Assembly: GCF_900103585.1 (NCBI RefSeq) | Contig: NZ_FNHV01000022.1 | Span: 95,316 to 159,315, forward strand | Length of the DNA: 64,000 nt | Source of the DNA: Streptomyces sp. cf386 | GTDB taxonomy: Bacteria; Actinomycetota; Actinomycetes; Streptomycetales; Streptomycetaceae | Direction: 5' to 3' | In this document: piece after piece, positions 1-8,058 of the stretch | Layout: the number at the start of each line of letters is the position of its first letter | How positions within the stretch are numbered: the first letter of the stretch is position 1 | Translations under genes and position numbers: made by a program | Notes under the pieces: model-generated | Told to the model about the DNA's origin: nothing | The model's database searches: none | What the model saw: only the letters and a program-made list of their open reading frames with translations

Positions 1-961
1 CGCGGCGGGCGGCGGAGGCGGTCTTGTAGAGCTGGATCCAGTAGAAGCGCTGGAGGCGGGCGTCGGGGACGGAGAGGAAGCTCTTGCGGTAGTAGGCGTG
101 CCACCAGGCACGGTGCGTCAGCGCCAGGGCGGAGTAGGGGAGCGGACTCGCGCTGCGTACGGCCCTGAGCGCCCGGTCCAGCGCCGTCGTCCCCGGGTGC
201 GAGTGCGCGACATGGACGTACAGCGTCCGCGCCGCGCCCCGGCGTCGCTCCCGCCACGCCGTCACGTGCTGCCCGCCCGCCAGCAGCGGCTGTACGGCGG
301 CTGACACTCCGTCGTACTCGGCGACCTCGGCGGGTGGATTGCCCCGGTAGCCGTCGGGGAGCGGTTTGAAGGCCGCGCGGGGGCTGATCGCGTCCGCCGG
401 GTGGAACACCCACCGGAAGCCGCGCTCACCCGCGCTCGGGGTGACCTCGATGGCGAGGACCGAGCGGTCGGTGTGGACCAGGGCGCGCAGGGCGAGCGTG
501 CCCCGGTCCGTGGTGAGCGTGCCGGTCAGTTCGGCGTCCCGCAGGCCGAGCCGCCAGTCCAGGCCGGTGATCGTGCCCACCGGCTCCAGCGTGAAGTGGC
601 CGATCGGGAGGCGGGCCAGCCCGAAGAGCGAGCCGTACTCGGGGCGGTGGTCCTGCACCTCGGAGTGCTGGACGTTGAAGCGGACGGCGCTCGTCTCGGC
701 GCCCGGCTCGGCGTAGATGCCGGAACCGAGGAAGCCGTTGCCGAGGAAGGGGCCCTCGTACCAGGTCGTGGGCATGCGCTGCCAGACGAGGTCGGCGTCG
801 GCGAGGACGGTGCGCCAAGGGTCGGAACGGGCGTCGTAGGTGGCCTTGCCGTCGGTTTCGGGGTCGGCCGCGCTTGCCTGGGCGGGGAGCCCGCCGGTGA
901 GGAGGGTCCCGCCGAGAGCGGATCCGGTGGCGAGCACGGTACGTCTGGACGGGCTGGGCAT
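1..961 (-). CDS. Tat-exported glycosyl hydrolase, GH95-like N-terminal part (C-terminus cut by window edge)
   Basis: Reverse-strand gene starting at the ATG complementary to 959-961; about 320 residues are visible before the window ends. The N-terminus has a twin-arginine signal (PSPSRRTVLATGSALGG) and an Ala-rich cleavage region. The mature part begins with a WYEGPFLGNGFLGSGIY-type motif, which resembles the opening beta-domain of GH95 alpha-L-fucosidase-like enzymes (usual motif LPLGNGRLGAM). A GGAGG ribosome binding site (966-970) lies 4 bases before the ATG, and a good vegetative promoter lies just upstream. The catalytic (alpha/alpha)6 barrel would be beyond the edge, so substrate and activity cannot be judged. 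Family assignment is moderately sure, specificity unknown. Confidence 0.72.
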   Translation of the reverse strand, partial: MPSPSRRTVLATGSALGGTLLTGGLPAQASAADPETDGKATYDARSDPWRTVLADADLVWQRMPTTWYEGPFLGNGFLGSGIYAEPGAETSAVRFNVQHSEVQDHRPEYGSLFGLARLPIGHFTLEPVGTITGLDWRLGLRDAELTGTLTTDRGTLALRALVHTDRSVLAIEVTPSAGERGFRWVFHPADAISPRAAFKPLPDGYRGNPPAEVAEYDGVSAAVQPLLAGGQHVTAWRERRRGAARTLYVHVAHSHPGTTALDRALRAVRSASPLPYSALALTHRAWWHAYYRKSFLSVPDARLQRFYWIQLYKTASAARR

Positions 962-1007
962 TGCGCCTCCATCTGCACGGCGATTCATCGGAGCTATCTC
1001 GCGACGC

Positions 1008-1036
1008 AACGTAGAGAAGGGGTGTCGAACCGTCAA
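1008..1036 (-). promoter_or_regulatory. Predicted vegetative (HrdB/sigma70-type) promoter of the glycosyl hydrolase gene
   Basis: On the reverse strand TTGACG (1031-1036) is followed after exactly 17 bases by TACGTT (1008-1013), matching the actinobacterial TTGAC-n17/18-TAnnnT consensus. Transcription would start near 1001, giving a leader of about 40 bases before the start at 961. Seen in sequence; activity is inferred. Confidence 0.6.
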
Positions 1037-1059
1037 TACAGCAGGAGAGACCCGATGTA

Positions 1060-1542
1060 TCAGCCCCAGATCACCGCACCCAACCACGCCCCCGCGATCA
1101 GCTCGCAGGTGAACAGCTCCGTCAGCACGCTCGACCCGCCCGACCGCATCGCCGTCCGCAGCGCGGCCATCGCCTCGCCGTGGCGGCCGAGGCGGAGGCG
1201 TTCCTCGATGTAGATGCCGGCCATGAAGCCGGGGATCGCGCCCAGGACGGGGATCAGGAAGAAGCCGAAGAAGGATCCCGCTCCGGCGTACGCCGCCATA
1301 CGACGGCTCGCCCAGCTCGGGCGCAGCCGGCGGGGCGGCAGTGCCCAGCGCACCACCTGGGCGAGGAACAGCGCGACGGTGGCCCCCACGAGCACCCCCC
1401 ACGCGACCGGCTGGGGGTCCTTCAGCGCCCACCACATGATCGCCGCCCACACCAGCCACGACCCCGGCACCCCGGGCACCAGTACTCCGCACAGGCCGAG
1501 CAGGAGGACCAGGCCGACCAGCAGGAGGTCCCACACTCCCAT
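1060..1542 (-). CDS. DUF456 family small membrane protein
   Basis: 160 residues. The protein starts with a hydrophobic hairpin (about residues 5-40, LLLVGLVLLLGLCGVLVPGVPGS), with the Gly/Pro-rich VPGVPGS turn typical of DUF456. Further membrane segments follow at about 46-68 and, with repeated glycines (GAGSFFGFFLIPVLGAIPG), at about 85-110; the C-terminal part (about 135-158) is also hydrophobic. Family function is unknown; members are inner-membrane proteins. It lies upstream of the glycosyl hydrolase gene in the same orientation, but that gene has its own promoter in the gap, so a shared function is not implied. No strong ribosome binding site is visible at this start. Confidence 0.75.
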   Translation of the reverse strand: MGVWDLLLVGLVLLLGLCGVLVPGVPGSWLVWAAIMWWALKDPQPVAWGVLVGATVALFLAQVVRWALPPRRLRPSWASRRMAAYAGAGSFFGFFLIPVLGAIPGFMAGIYIEERLRLGRHGEAMAALRTAMRSGGSSVLTELFTCELIAGAWLGAVIWG

Positions 1543-1600
1543 CTGACCAGAGTGCCGGAGCCGACGAGAACGCGCAGATCAGCGATCACGCCGTCGGCGC

Positions 1601-1653
1601 ATCCCCGTCATCCCCGATATCCGTGCTATCCCCGTTACCCCGCTATCCCCGTC
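1601..1653. repeat. Short tandem repeat, about six imperfect copies of a 9-mer (ATCCCCGTC)
   Basis: Units ATCCCCGTC, ATCCCCGAT, ATCCGTGCT, ATCCCCGTT, ACCCCGCT and ATCCCCGTC run head to tail, immediately beyond the stop codon of the reverse-strand regulator at 1652. One copy has lost a base. Probably a slippage-prone 3' flank; no function can be assigned. Confidence 0.6.
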
Positions 1654-2641
1654 ACCCTTGTCGCTCCCGGGCCACCCACCCCCGCTCGTACGCGTGCCAC
1701 CCCAGCTGCAGCCGAGTCGTCACCCCGGTCAGCTCCATCAGCCGCTTCACCCGGCGCTGCACGGTCCTGAGGCCCAGGTCCAGCTGCTTGGCCACGCTCG
1801 CGTCGGTCAGGCCGGCCAGCAGCAGGGAGAGCACCTCCAGGTCGGTCTCGTCGGGCCCGTCCGGCTGCTGCTCGGTGACGCCGGACGTGCCGAGCCGTAC
1901 CGGCAGAGCCTCCCGCCACACCGACTCGAACAGCCCGGAGAGCAGCTCCAGGAGCCCGCTCGCGTGGACGACCAGCGCGGCCGGCTCCGAGGTGTGCGAG
2001 GTGAGCGGCACGAGGGCGAGGGTGCGGTCGGCGATCACCAGCTTGGTCGGGACCTGGTCCACGACCCGTACCTGCTCCTCGCGGCCGAGCGCGGCGGACA
2101 GCTCGGTGATGCCGTGCGGCTGGTCCAGGACGGAGCGCTCCAGGACCACCCGGTAGCGCACGCCGCGGTCGGCGGCCTGCTCCTCCGCGTCGTTCTCCAT
2201 GCCGGTGACGGCGACGGGGCTGCCGGTGACCAGCGCGCACACCTCCTCGCTCGCCCCGAGCTGGAGCTGCAGAAACCGCTGCGACACCGCGGCCGCCCCG
2301 ATCACCACCTCGACCAGGTCGTGCACGGCGGGCTCGCCGGCCCCCGCCCGGTACTCCTCGGCGAGCATCGCGGCGGCCAGCTCCGCCTTCTCCAGCTCGT
2401 GCCGCTGCTGGGTGAGCAGCGCGCCCAGCGCCACCCCGGGCGGTGCGGCGACCCAGCGGCCGGGGCGCGCGGAGGACTGGGCCGCGAGCCCGTGCCGCTC
2501 CAGTCGGCGCAGGGCGCGCTCGGTGTCGTACTCGCCGAGCGTCAGCCGCCGCGCGAGATCCGGAATGTCGGCGGCGCCCACGGACACCAGGGCCCGGTAC
2601 GCGGACTCGTGCGTCTCGTCGAGACCAATCGCTCCCAGCAT
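1652..2641 (-). CDS. TrmB-like/LuxR-type transcriptional regulator
   Basis: 329 residues from the ATG complementary to 2639-2641; an upstream in-frame start at 2701 would add 20 residues, but the chosen start has a GGGGAGGGG ribosome binding site and gives the usual N-terminus (MLGAIGLDETHESAYRALVS). The first 80 residues look like a winged helix of the TrmB type. A middle region resembles a ligand-sensing phospholipase-D-like fold. The last 65 residues (about 265-329) form a LuxR-type helix-turn-helix with the typical core LLAGLTDASVAKQLDLGLRT. Such regulators are common in Streptomyces next to secreted enzymes. The gene is divergent from the subtilase gene at 2860, so control of that protease is plausible but only inferred. 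Ligand unknown. Confidence 0.8.
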   Translation of the reverse strand: MLGAIGLDETHESAYRALVSVGAADIPDLARRLTLGEYDTERALRRLERHGLAAQSSARPGRWVAAPPGVALGALLTQQRHELEKAELAAAMLAEEYRAGAGEPAVHDLVEVVIGAAAVSQRFLQLQLGASEEVCALVTGSPVAVTGMENDAEEQAADRGVRYRVVLERSVLDQPHGITELSAALGREEQVRVVDQVPTKLVIADRTLALVPLTSHTSEPAALVVHASGLLELLSGLFESVWREALPVRLGTSGVTEQQPDGPDETDLEVLSLLLAGLTDASVAKQLDLGLRTVQRRVKRLMELTGVTTRLQLGWHAYERGWVARERQG

Positions 2642-2666
2642 CGGGCCGCGCCCCTCCCCAAGTCGA

Positions 2667-2703
2667 ACACCGGTGTCCGGTCCGTGGCGGAAAACGGCCA
2701 CGG
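2667..2703. promoter_or_regulatory. Two adjacent palindromes between the regulator and the protease gene: candidate operator
   Basis: ACACCGGTGT (2667-2676) is a perfect 10-base palindrome, and CCGTGGC (2682-2688) repeats inverted as GCCACGG (2697-2703) with an 8-base spacer. Both lie just upstream of the regulator start at 2641, in the divergent gap. No clear -35/-10 pair was seen for either gene. Operator role is inferred. Confidence 0.35.
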
Positions 2704-2859
2704 CGTAAAACCGCCTCTACACATCATCGTCGCACCACCCGTCACTCTGCCAAGGTGTCGCCACCGCAGCATCAACCAACGCCCGCTTTGCCCGACTTGG
2801 GCCTTCTTGGCCTGCGCTTTCGCGCCGCCGGGCAGACGGCAGCACGGGAAGAGACGATC

Positions 2860-5800
2860 TTGGGGAGAGCGATACCGCGTACGGCGCTGGGCGCGGCGAC
2901 CGCCGCCATCCTGGCCGTGACGACAGCCGTACCCACGCACACGGCAACCGCCGCATCCACGCACGCGGCGACCGCCGTACCCGCACCCGGGGCCACCCCC
3001 GACACCGGCGCCGGATCCGTCGTCACCCTCGTCACCGGTGACCGCGTCCTCGTCACCCGGGACGGGGCGGTCGCCCTGCCCGGCGCGGACGGCACGACGC
3101 CGTTCACCCAGACCCGCCGGTCCGGCGACGACCTGTACGTCTACCCCGAGGCCGCGGTCGAGGCGATCGCCGACGGCCGGGTCGACGAGGAGCTCTTCAA
3201 CGTGACCGGCCTGGTCCGCCAGGGCTACGACGACGCGCACCGCCGCACGCTCCCGCTGATCGCGACCTACGACCGCTCCGTCGCCCGAGCCGTCCCGCCC
3301 ACCCCGCGCGGCGCCGAACGCGGCCTCGTTCTCGACCCGATCGACGCGGTCGCCCTGGAGGCCGACAAGAAGAAGGCCGCCGACTTCTGGGCGGATCTCA
3401 CCAACCCCCGTTCCCGCGCGGCCGGCGACCTGAAGAAGCTGTGGCTCGACGCCAAGGTCGAGGCCACCCTCGACCGCTCGACCCGCCAGGTGCACGCCCC
3501 CGAGGCCTGGGCCGCCGGATACGACGGCAAGGGCACCAAGGTCGCCGTCCTGGACACCGGCGTCGACGCCGAACACCCCGACCTCAAGGGCCGTATCACC
3601 GCGTCGAAGAACTTCACCGACTCCCCGGACGACGTGGACCACGACGGCCACGGCACCCACACCACCTCCACCGTCGGCGGCACGGGCGCCGCGAGCGACG
3701 GCAGGAAGAAGGGCGTCGCCCCCGGCGCCGACCTCCTCAACGCCAAGGTCCTCAACGACTACGGCTCCGGCGAGACCTCGTGGATCATCGCCGGCATGCA
3801 GTGGGCCGTCGACCAGGGCGCCGACGTCGTCTCGATGAGCCTCGGCAACCCGGCCCGCACCGACTGCACGGACCCGATGGCCCAGGCGACGGAGGAGCTG
3901 GCCCGGGCCGGCGAGGACACGCTCTTCGTCATCGCGGCGGGCAACACCGGACCCGGCAACAACACGGTCTCGTCCCCGGGTTGCGCCCCGAGCGTCCTCA
4001 CCGTCGGCGCCGTCGACCGCGACGACTCCACGGCCTCCTTCTCCAGCCGCGGCCCGGCGTACGGCTCGCACACCCTCAAGCCGGAGATCGCCGCACCGGG
4101 CGTCGGCATCTCCGCGGCGCAGGCCGGCGGGCGCGGCGTGTACGCGTACCGAGCCATGAGCGGTACGTCGATGGCGACCCCGCATGTCGCGGGTGCGGCG
4201 GCCATCGTCAAGCAGCGCCACCCCGACTGGAGCGCCCGGCGGATCAAGGCGGCCCTCGTCGCCTCCGCCGACCCGGACGTCCCCGGCGACGTGCGCGAGA
4301 CGGGCGGCGGGCGCCTCGACGTGGGCGCCGCGATCGGACAGAAGGTGCTGGGCGCACCCGCGCTCCAGGCCGGCGCCTTCGCCTGGCCGCAGGACGCGAG
4401 CGACCGCACGACGGTCGCCGTGCCCTACACCAACACCACGGACAGGGCGGTGGAGTTGAACCTGACGGTGCCCGCCGTCACCGGCAACGACGGCTCCACC
4501 GTCCGCTCCACCGTCGCCCGGCTCGACGCCCGCTCGGTCACCGTCCCGGCGGGCGCGACGGTCGAGGTCCCGCTGCGGATCGACCCGACGGCCACGCTTC
4601 TGCGGGCCCAGTACGGCGACATCACCGGGCGCGTCCTCGCCACGGCCGACGGCGGCGTGACCGTCTCCACGCCCTTCGCGCTGTACGTCCAGCCCGAGAC
4701 CGTCACCCTGCGCGTCAAGCTGATCGACCGTCTCGGCAAGCCCGCCGACGGAGCCTCCTCCGTCGACCTGATCGGCACCGACGACGCGACCGGCGAGCGC
4801 CGCTTCAACGGAGGCGCAGGCGATCAGACGTACCGGGTCCGCCCCGGCGCATACTTCCTGTCCAGCTTCGTCACGACCCCCGAGGCCGAGGGCGCGCTCC
4901 TCGACTCCCTCACCTACCTCGGCCGTCCGCAGCTGGGGATCCGCGACGACACGACCGTCGTCCTCGACGCCCGCAAGGCCCACCGCCTGTCCCTCCGCAC
5001 GGACCGGCCGACCGAACTCCGGGGCGCCACCCTCGGGTTCGCCCGCAGCTGGGACGACACCTGGCTGCACGCGGGCACCGCGGCCGGCGGACGCGAGCTG
5101 CGCGGCTACTACACCTCCGTCACGGGCGGGGCGAGCGACGGGGACTTCGAGTTCGACAGCTTCTGGCGCGCGGCGGCCCCACAGATCACCGAACTCGCGG
5201 TGGCGGGCGGCCGCTCCCTGCACCCGACCACCGCCTCCTTCAGCTCGGCCAACCTCGACGGCACGGGCCGGGCGCCGCTCTTCGACGCCAAGTCCGGTAC
5301 GGAGGAGGAACTGTCGGGAGCGGCCGGAAAGATCGCGCTCGTCGGGATCCCGGACGGCGGGAGCGCGTACGAGGTCGCGACGCGTGCGAAGGCGGCGGGC
5401 GCCGTGGCGGTCCTCGTCCACCGTGACGCCCCGGGCCGCTGGTACCCGTCGGCCGGTTTCACCGGCGGCCCGCTGCCGGTGCTCGCCGTCCCGGCGGACG
5501 AGGCAGCGGCGCTGCTCGGGGCCGGGGACGTGACCCTGCGCTGGAAGGCCACCGCCAACAGCCCGTACGTCTACAACCTCGCCTTCCCGGAGAGCGGCCC
5601 GATCGGCGGCGACCGCACCTACCGCGTCCGGGACCGGGACCTGGCGGCGACGACGGCGACGTACCGCTCGATGGCGTCCGCCGCCACCGACCACATCGAC
5701 TTGACGTCCATGACCCGTCCGAACGGCCTGACCGGCTACTTCGGCGCACTGGAGACGGTCCCCGCGCCCTTCCGGCGCACCGAGTACCACTCGCCGGGCA

Positions 5801-6594
5801 CCACCGGCTGGGAGCACGAGGTGTCCAGCAGCTTCCCGTGGGGCGAGTTCATGATCGACCCCATGCGGACGTACGAGAAGGGGGAGCGGCGGACCGAGGA
5901 GTGGTACGGCGGTGTCCTCGTGCCGACGGCCCCGCTCGACGACAGCGGCCGCCCGGCCCTCGCCGCCGAACGGCAGGGCAACCTGATCGGCGTGGCGCCC
6001 GGCTTCTGGGGCGACGGCCAACACCAGGGCGTGCAGGGGAGCTTCGGTGACATCGGCAGCATGACGCTGCGGCGGGGCGGCGAGACGATCGGCCAAAGCC
6101 CCTATCCGTTCGGGGTGTTCACGGTCCCGGCAGAGGAGTCGACGTACGAACTCACCCTCGACACCGCGAAGATCGGCCCTCCGTCCCGCGCCTGGAATCG
6201 CTCGACGAGCACGACGACGACCTGGTCCTTCCGCTCGGCCGCGGCCGAGGACACGTACTCGCAGGGCATACCGCTGCTGTTCCCGCGGTACACGCTGCCT
6301 GAGGACGGCCTGAAGACCCTCCCCGCAAAGGACGGTCAGGCGATCACCCTCACGGCGACGGGGCATGCGGGCTACGAGCCCGGCAAACTGACCGAAGCCG
6401 GGCTCGCCTACTCGTACGACGATGGCGCGACCTGGACCGAGGCGCGCACGGAACGGCAGGACGACGGGAGCTGGAAGGCGGTCGTGAACCACAGCGGAAC
6501 GACAGGAAAGCCGGTCACACTCAAGGCCGTCCTGACCGACGCCAACGGCACTTCGGTCACCCAGATGGTGACCCGGGCCTACGACGTGCGCTGA
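2860..6594 (+). CDS. Secreted subtilisin-like serine protease (S8) with PA-like domain
   Basis: 1,244 residues if translation starts at the TTG at 2860, which follows a GGGAAGAG ribosome binding site and gives a normal signal peptide (RTALGAATAAILAVTTAVP); a GTG at 2755 is a weaker alternative. A propeptide-like region of about 200 residues precedes the catalytic domain. The triad is visible: Asp232 (VAVLDTGVD), His264 (GHGTHTTSTVGG) and Ser437 (GTSMATPHVAG); the oxyanion Asn is in IAAGNTGPGNN. Near residues 820-900 there is a protease-associated-like segment (KIALVGIPDGG, AKAAGAVAVLVHRD). The long C-terminal region is beta-rich. Family members are secreted scavenging proteases. It stands alone as a transcription unit, followed by a terminator hairpin, and is divergent from a TrmB/LuxR-type regulator. 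Substrate unknown. Confidence 0.9.
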   Translation: MGRAIPRTALGAATAAILAVTTAVPTHTATAASTHAATAVPAPGATPDTGAGSVVTLVTGDRVLVTRDGAVALPGADGTTPFTQTRRSGDDLYVYPEAAVEAIADGRVDEELFNVTGLVRQGYDDAHRRTLPLIATYDRSVARAVPPTPRGAERGLVLDPIDAVALEADKKKAADFWADLTNPRSRAAGDLKKLWLDAKVEATLDRSTRQVHAPEAWAAGYDGKGTKVAVLDTGVDAEHPDLKGRITASKNFTDSPDDVDHDGHGTHTTSTVGGTGAASDGRKKGVAPGADLLNAKVLNDYGSGETSWIIAGMQWAVDQGADVVSMSLGNPARTDCTDPMAQATEELARAGEDTLFVIAAGNTGPGNNTVSSPGCAPSVLTVGAVDRDDSTASFSSRGPAYGSHTLKPEIAAPGVGISAAQAGGRGVYAYRAMSGTSMATPHVAGAAAIVKQRHPDWSARRIKAALVASADPDVPGDVRETGGGRLDVGAAIGQKVLGAPALQAGAFAWPQDASDRTTVAVPYTNTTDRAVELNLTVPAVTGNDGSTVRSTVARLDARSVTVPAGATVEVPLRIDPTATLLRAQYGDITGRVLATADGGVTVSTPFALYVQPETVTLRVKLIDRLGKPADGASSVDLIGTDDATGERRFNGGAGDQTYRVRPGAYFLSSFVTTPEAEGALLDSLTYLGRPQLGIRDDTTVVLDARKAHRLSLRTDRPTELRGATLGFARSWDDTWLHAGTAAGGRELRGYYTSVTGGASDGDFEFDSFWRAAAPQITELAVAGGRSLHPTTASFSSANLDGTGRAPLFDAKSGTEEELSGAAGKIALVGIPDGGSAYEVATRAKAAGAVAVLVHRDAPGRWYPSAGFTGGPLPVLAVPADEAAALLGAGDVTLRWKATANSPYVYNLAFPESGPIGGDRTYRVRDRDLAATTATYRSMASAATDHIDLTSMTRPNGLTGYFGALETVPAPFRRTEYHSPGTTGWEHEVSSSFPWGEFMIDPMRTYEKGERRTEEWYGGVLVPTAPLDDSGRPALAAERQGNLIGVAPGFWGDGQHQGVQGSFGDIGSMTLRRGGETIGQSPYPFGVFTVPAEESTYELTLDTAKIGPPSRAWNRSTSTTTTWSFRSAAAEDTYSQGIPLLFPRYTLPEDGLKTLPAKDGQAITLTATGHAGYEPGKLTEAGLAYSYDDGATWTEARTERQDDGSWKAVVNHSGTTGKPVTLKAVLTDANGTSVTQMVTRAYDVR

Positions 6595-6631
6595 CGCGCG
6601 CGAAGGGGATCGGGGCCCGGGTCACACAGCA

Positions 6632-6675
6632 GTCGCCGGGCGGCTCTCCCGTGGGGGGTGGGGCTGCCCGGCGAC
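6632..6675 (+). terminator. Intrinsic terminator-like hairpin after the protease gene
   Basis: GTCGCCGGGCGGC (6632-6644) pairs with GCTGCCCGGCGAC (6663-6675): 13 pairs with one G-U, loop of 18 bases, 38 bases after the protease stop codon. No U-tract, as is usual in this genus. Confidence 0.6.
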
Positions 6676-6749
6676 ATGTATCGCCTCTTGGGGTCGGATT
6701 TTCCGGATGCCCCGTTTTCATCCGGCCCGAGCGGTGGACAATTGGGGGC

Positions 6750-8048
6750 ATGAGCCAGCAGGGGGGAAGGCCCACCGGTCACGAGGACGACTGGTGGGGG
6801 CAGCTGTACGGCGACTACGCCGAGGACACCGGCCCTACGGCCGCGCCCGACTCACTGGACGACCGGTTCGCCTCGGCGGCGGGGGTGTCGGGGAAGGGGC
6901 CCGCGCTTCCGTCGCCGCGGACGGGCGCGGACGCCGTGGAGGTTCCGTCGACCTTCCCGGCGGGCCTGCCGAAGCCGCCGGGATTCACGGTGGAGGCGCC
7001 GCCCCCGCAGCGCGCGGCGCCGCCGCATGACGTCGACGAGCCCCGCACCGCGACCCAGGTCGACGTCCCCACCCTCCCTCCGCCCTCCCTCGACTACGTG
7101 GGCAGCGGCCCGCCCACCTACGCCCCCGAACCCACCGCACTCCCACCCGCGGACCCGGACGACCTCGACGACCTGGTCGCCGACACCGTCCTGGACGGCG
7201 CGCACTACGGCGCCTGCACCCTGCGCGCCGTCTCCACACGCGGCGACTCCGCCCGCTACCGGGGCGAACCCCGCCGCGACTCCCTCCTCACCGCCCGCTT
7301 CGGCACCGGCGACCACGCCCTGATCCTCGTGGCGATGGCAACCGGCGCCCGCGCCACCCCGAACGCGCACCGCGCCGCCACCGAGGCCTGCCACTGGATC
7401 GGCCGGGCCGTCGGACGCAGCCACCCGAGGCTCGCCGAGGACATAAGGGCCGCGCGGCGCGGCGACCTGAAGTCCGGCCTGCACCGCCTCACCGACCGCA
7501 GCCTCGGCAAACTCCGCGCCAGCGCCGCGGAACAGGGCATCGAGCCGGAGGAGTACGCGGCGACCCTGCGCTGTCTGCTGCTCCCCGCCGACCCCGAGTG
7601 CCGTACGCGCGTCTTCTTCGGCATGGGAGGGGGCGGACTCTTCCGCCTGCGGAACGGCGAGTGGCAGGACATCGAGCCCCGCGTCACCGATGCCACCGGC
7701 GAACCCGTCCTAGGCTTCGGCTCCTTGCCGGCCGAGACCCCCGAGGGCGACCGCCTCACCATGGACCTCGGCATCACCACACCCCCGAGCCCCTACGACC
7801 CGGCCCTGGAGGAGCCCCGCGAGCCCTTCCGCTTCCGCGCCTCGGTGGCCCGCCCGGGCGACACCCTCCTCATGTGCACGGGCGGCCTCGCCGACCCCCT
7901 GCGCGGCGAACCCGAACTCGCCGCCCACCTGACCGGCCGCTGGTCCGACCCCCAACCACCCGGCCTCGCCGAGTTCCTGGCCGACACCCAGGTCCGCGTG
8001 AAGGGCTACGCCGACGACCGTACGGCGGCCGCGGTGTGGGAGGCGTGA
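6750..8048 (+). CDS. PP2C-domain protein lacking canonical metal-binding motifs
   Basis: 432 residues from the ATG at 6750 (MSQQGGRPTGHEDDWWGQLYGDY); an in-frame start 99 bases earlier would run into the terminator hairpin and is rejected. Residues 1-135 are acidic then Pro-rich and probably disordered. Residues 145-430 resemble a PPM/PP2C fold (TARFGTGDHALILVAMATG, LLMCTGGLADPLRG, YADDRTAAAVWE). The normal metal-binding Asp motifs (VVADGMGG, TDG) read as VAMATGARA and CTGG here, so catalysis of the usual kind looks unlikely; a binding or scaffolding role is possible. The gene is convergent with the next one, with only 10 bases between the stop codons. Domain call moderately sure, function unknown. 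Confidence 0.7.
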   Translation: MSQQGGRPTGHEDDWWGQLYGDYAEDTGPTAAPDSLDDRFASAAGVSGKGPALPSPRTGADAVEVPSTFPAGLPKPPGFTVEAPPPQRAAPPHDVDEPRTATQVDVPTLPPPSLDYVGSGPPTYAPEPTALPPADPDDLDDLVADTVLDGAHYGACTLRAVSTRGDSARYRGEPRRDSLLTARFGTGDHALILVAMATGARATPNAHRAATEACHWIGRAVGRSHPRLAEDIRAARRGDLKSGLHRLTDRSLGKLRASAAEQGIEPEEYAATLRCLLLPADPECRTRVFFGMGGGGLFRLRNGEWQDIEPRVTDATGEPVLGFGSLPAETPEGDRLTMDLGITTPPSPYDPALEEPREPFRFRASVARPGDTLLMCTGGLADPLRGEPELAAHLTGRWSDPQPPGLAEFLADTQVRVKGYADDRTAAAVWEA

Positions 8049-8058
8049 CGGGGCGCGC

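Noticed and set aside
2542..6492. 1,316-residue open frame on the reverse strand across the protease gene
   Set aside because: It is the antisense shadow of the subtilase. The product is Arg/Gly/Val-rich without domains, while the forward frame has a full catalytic triad.
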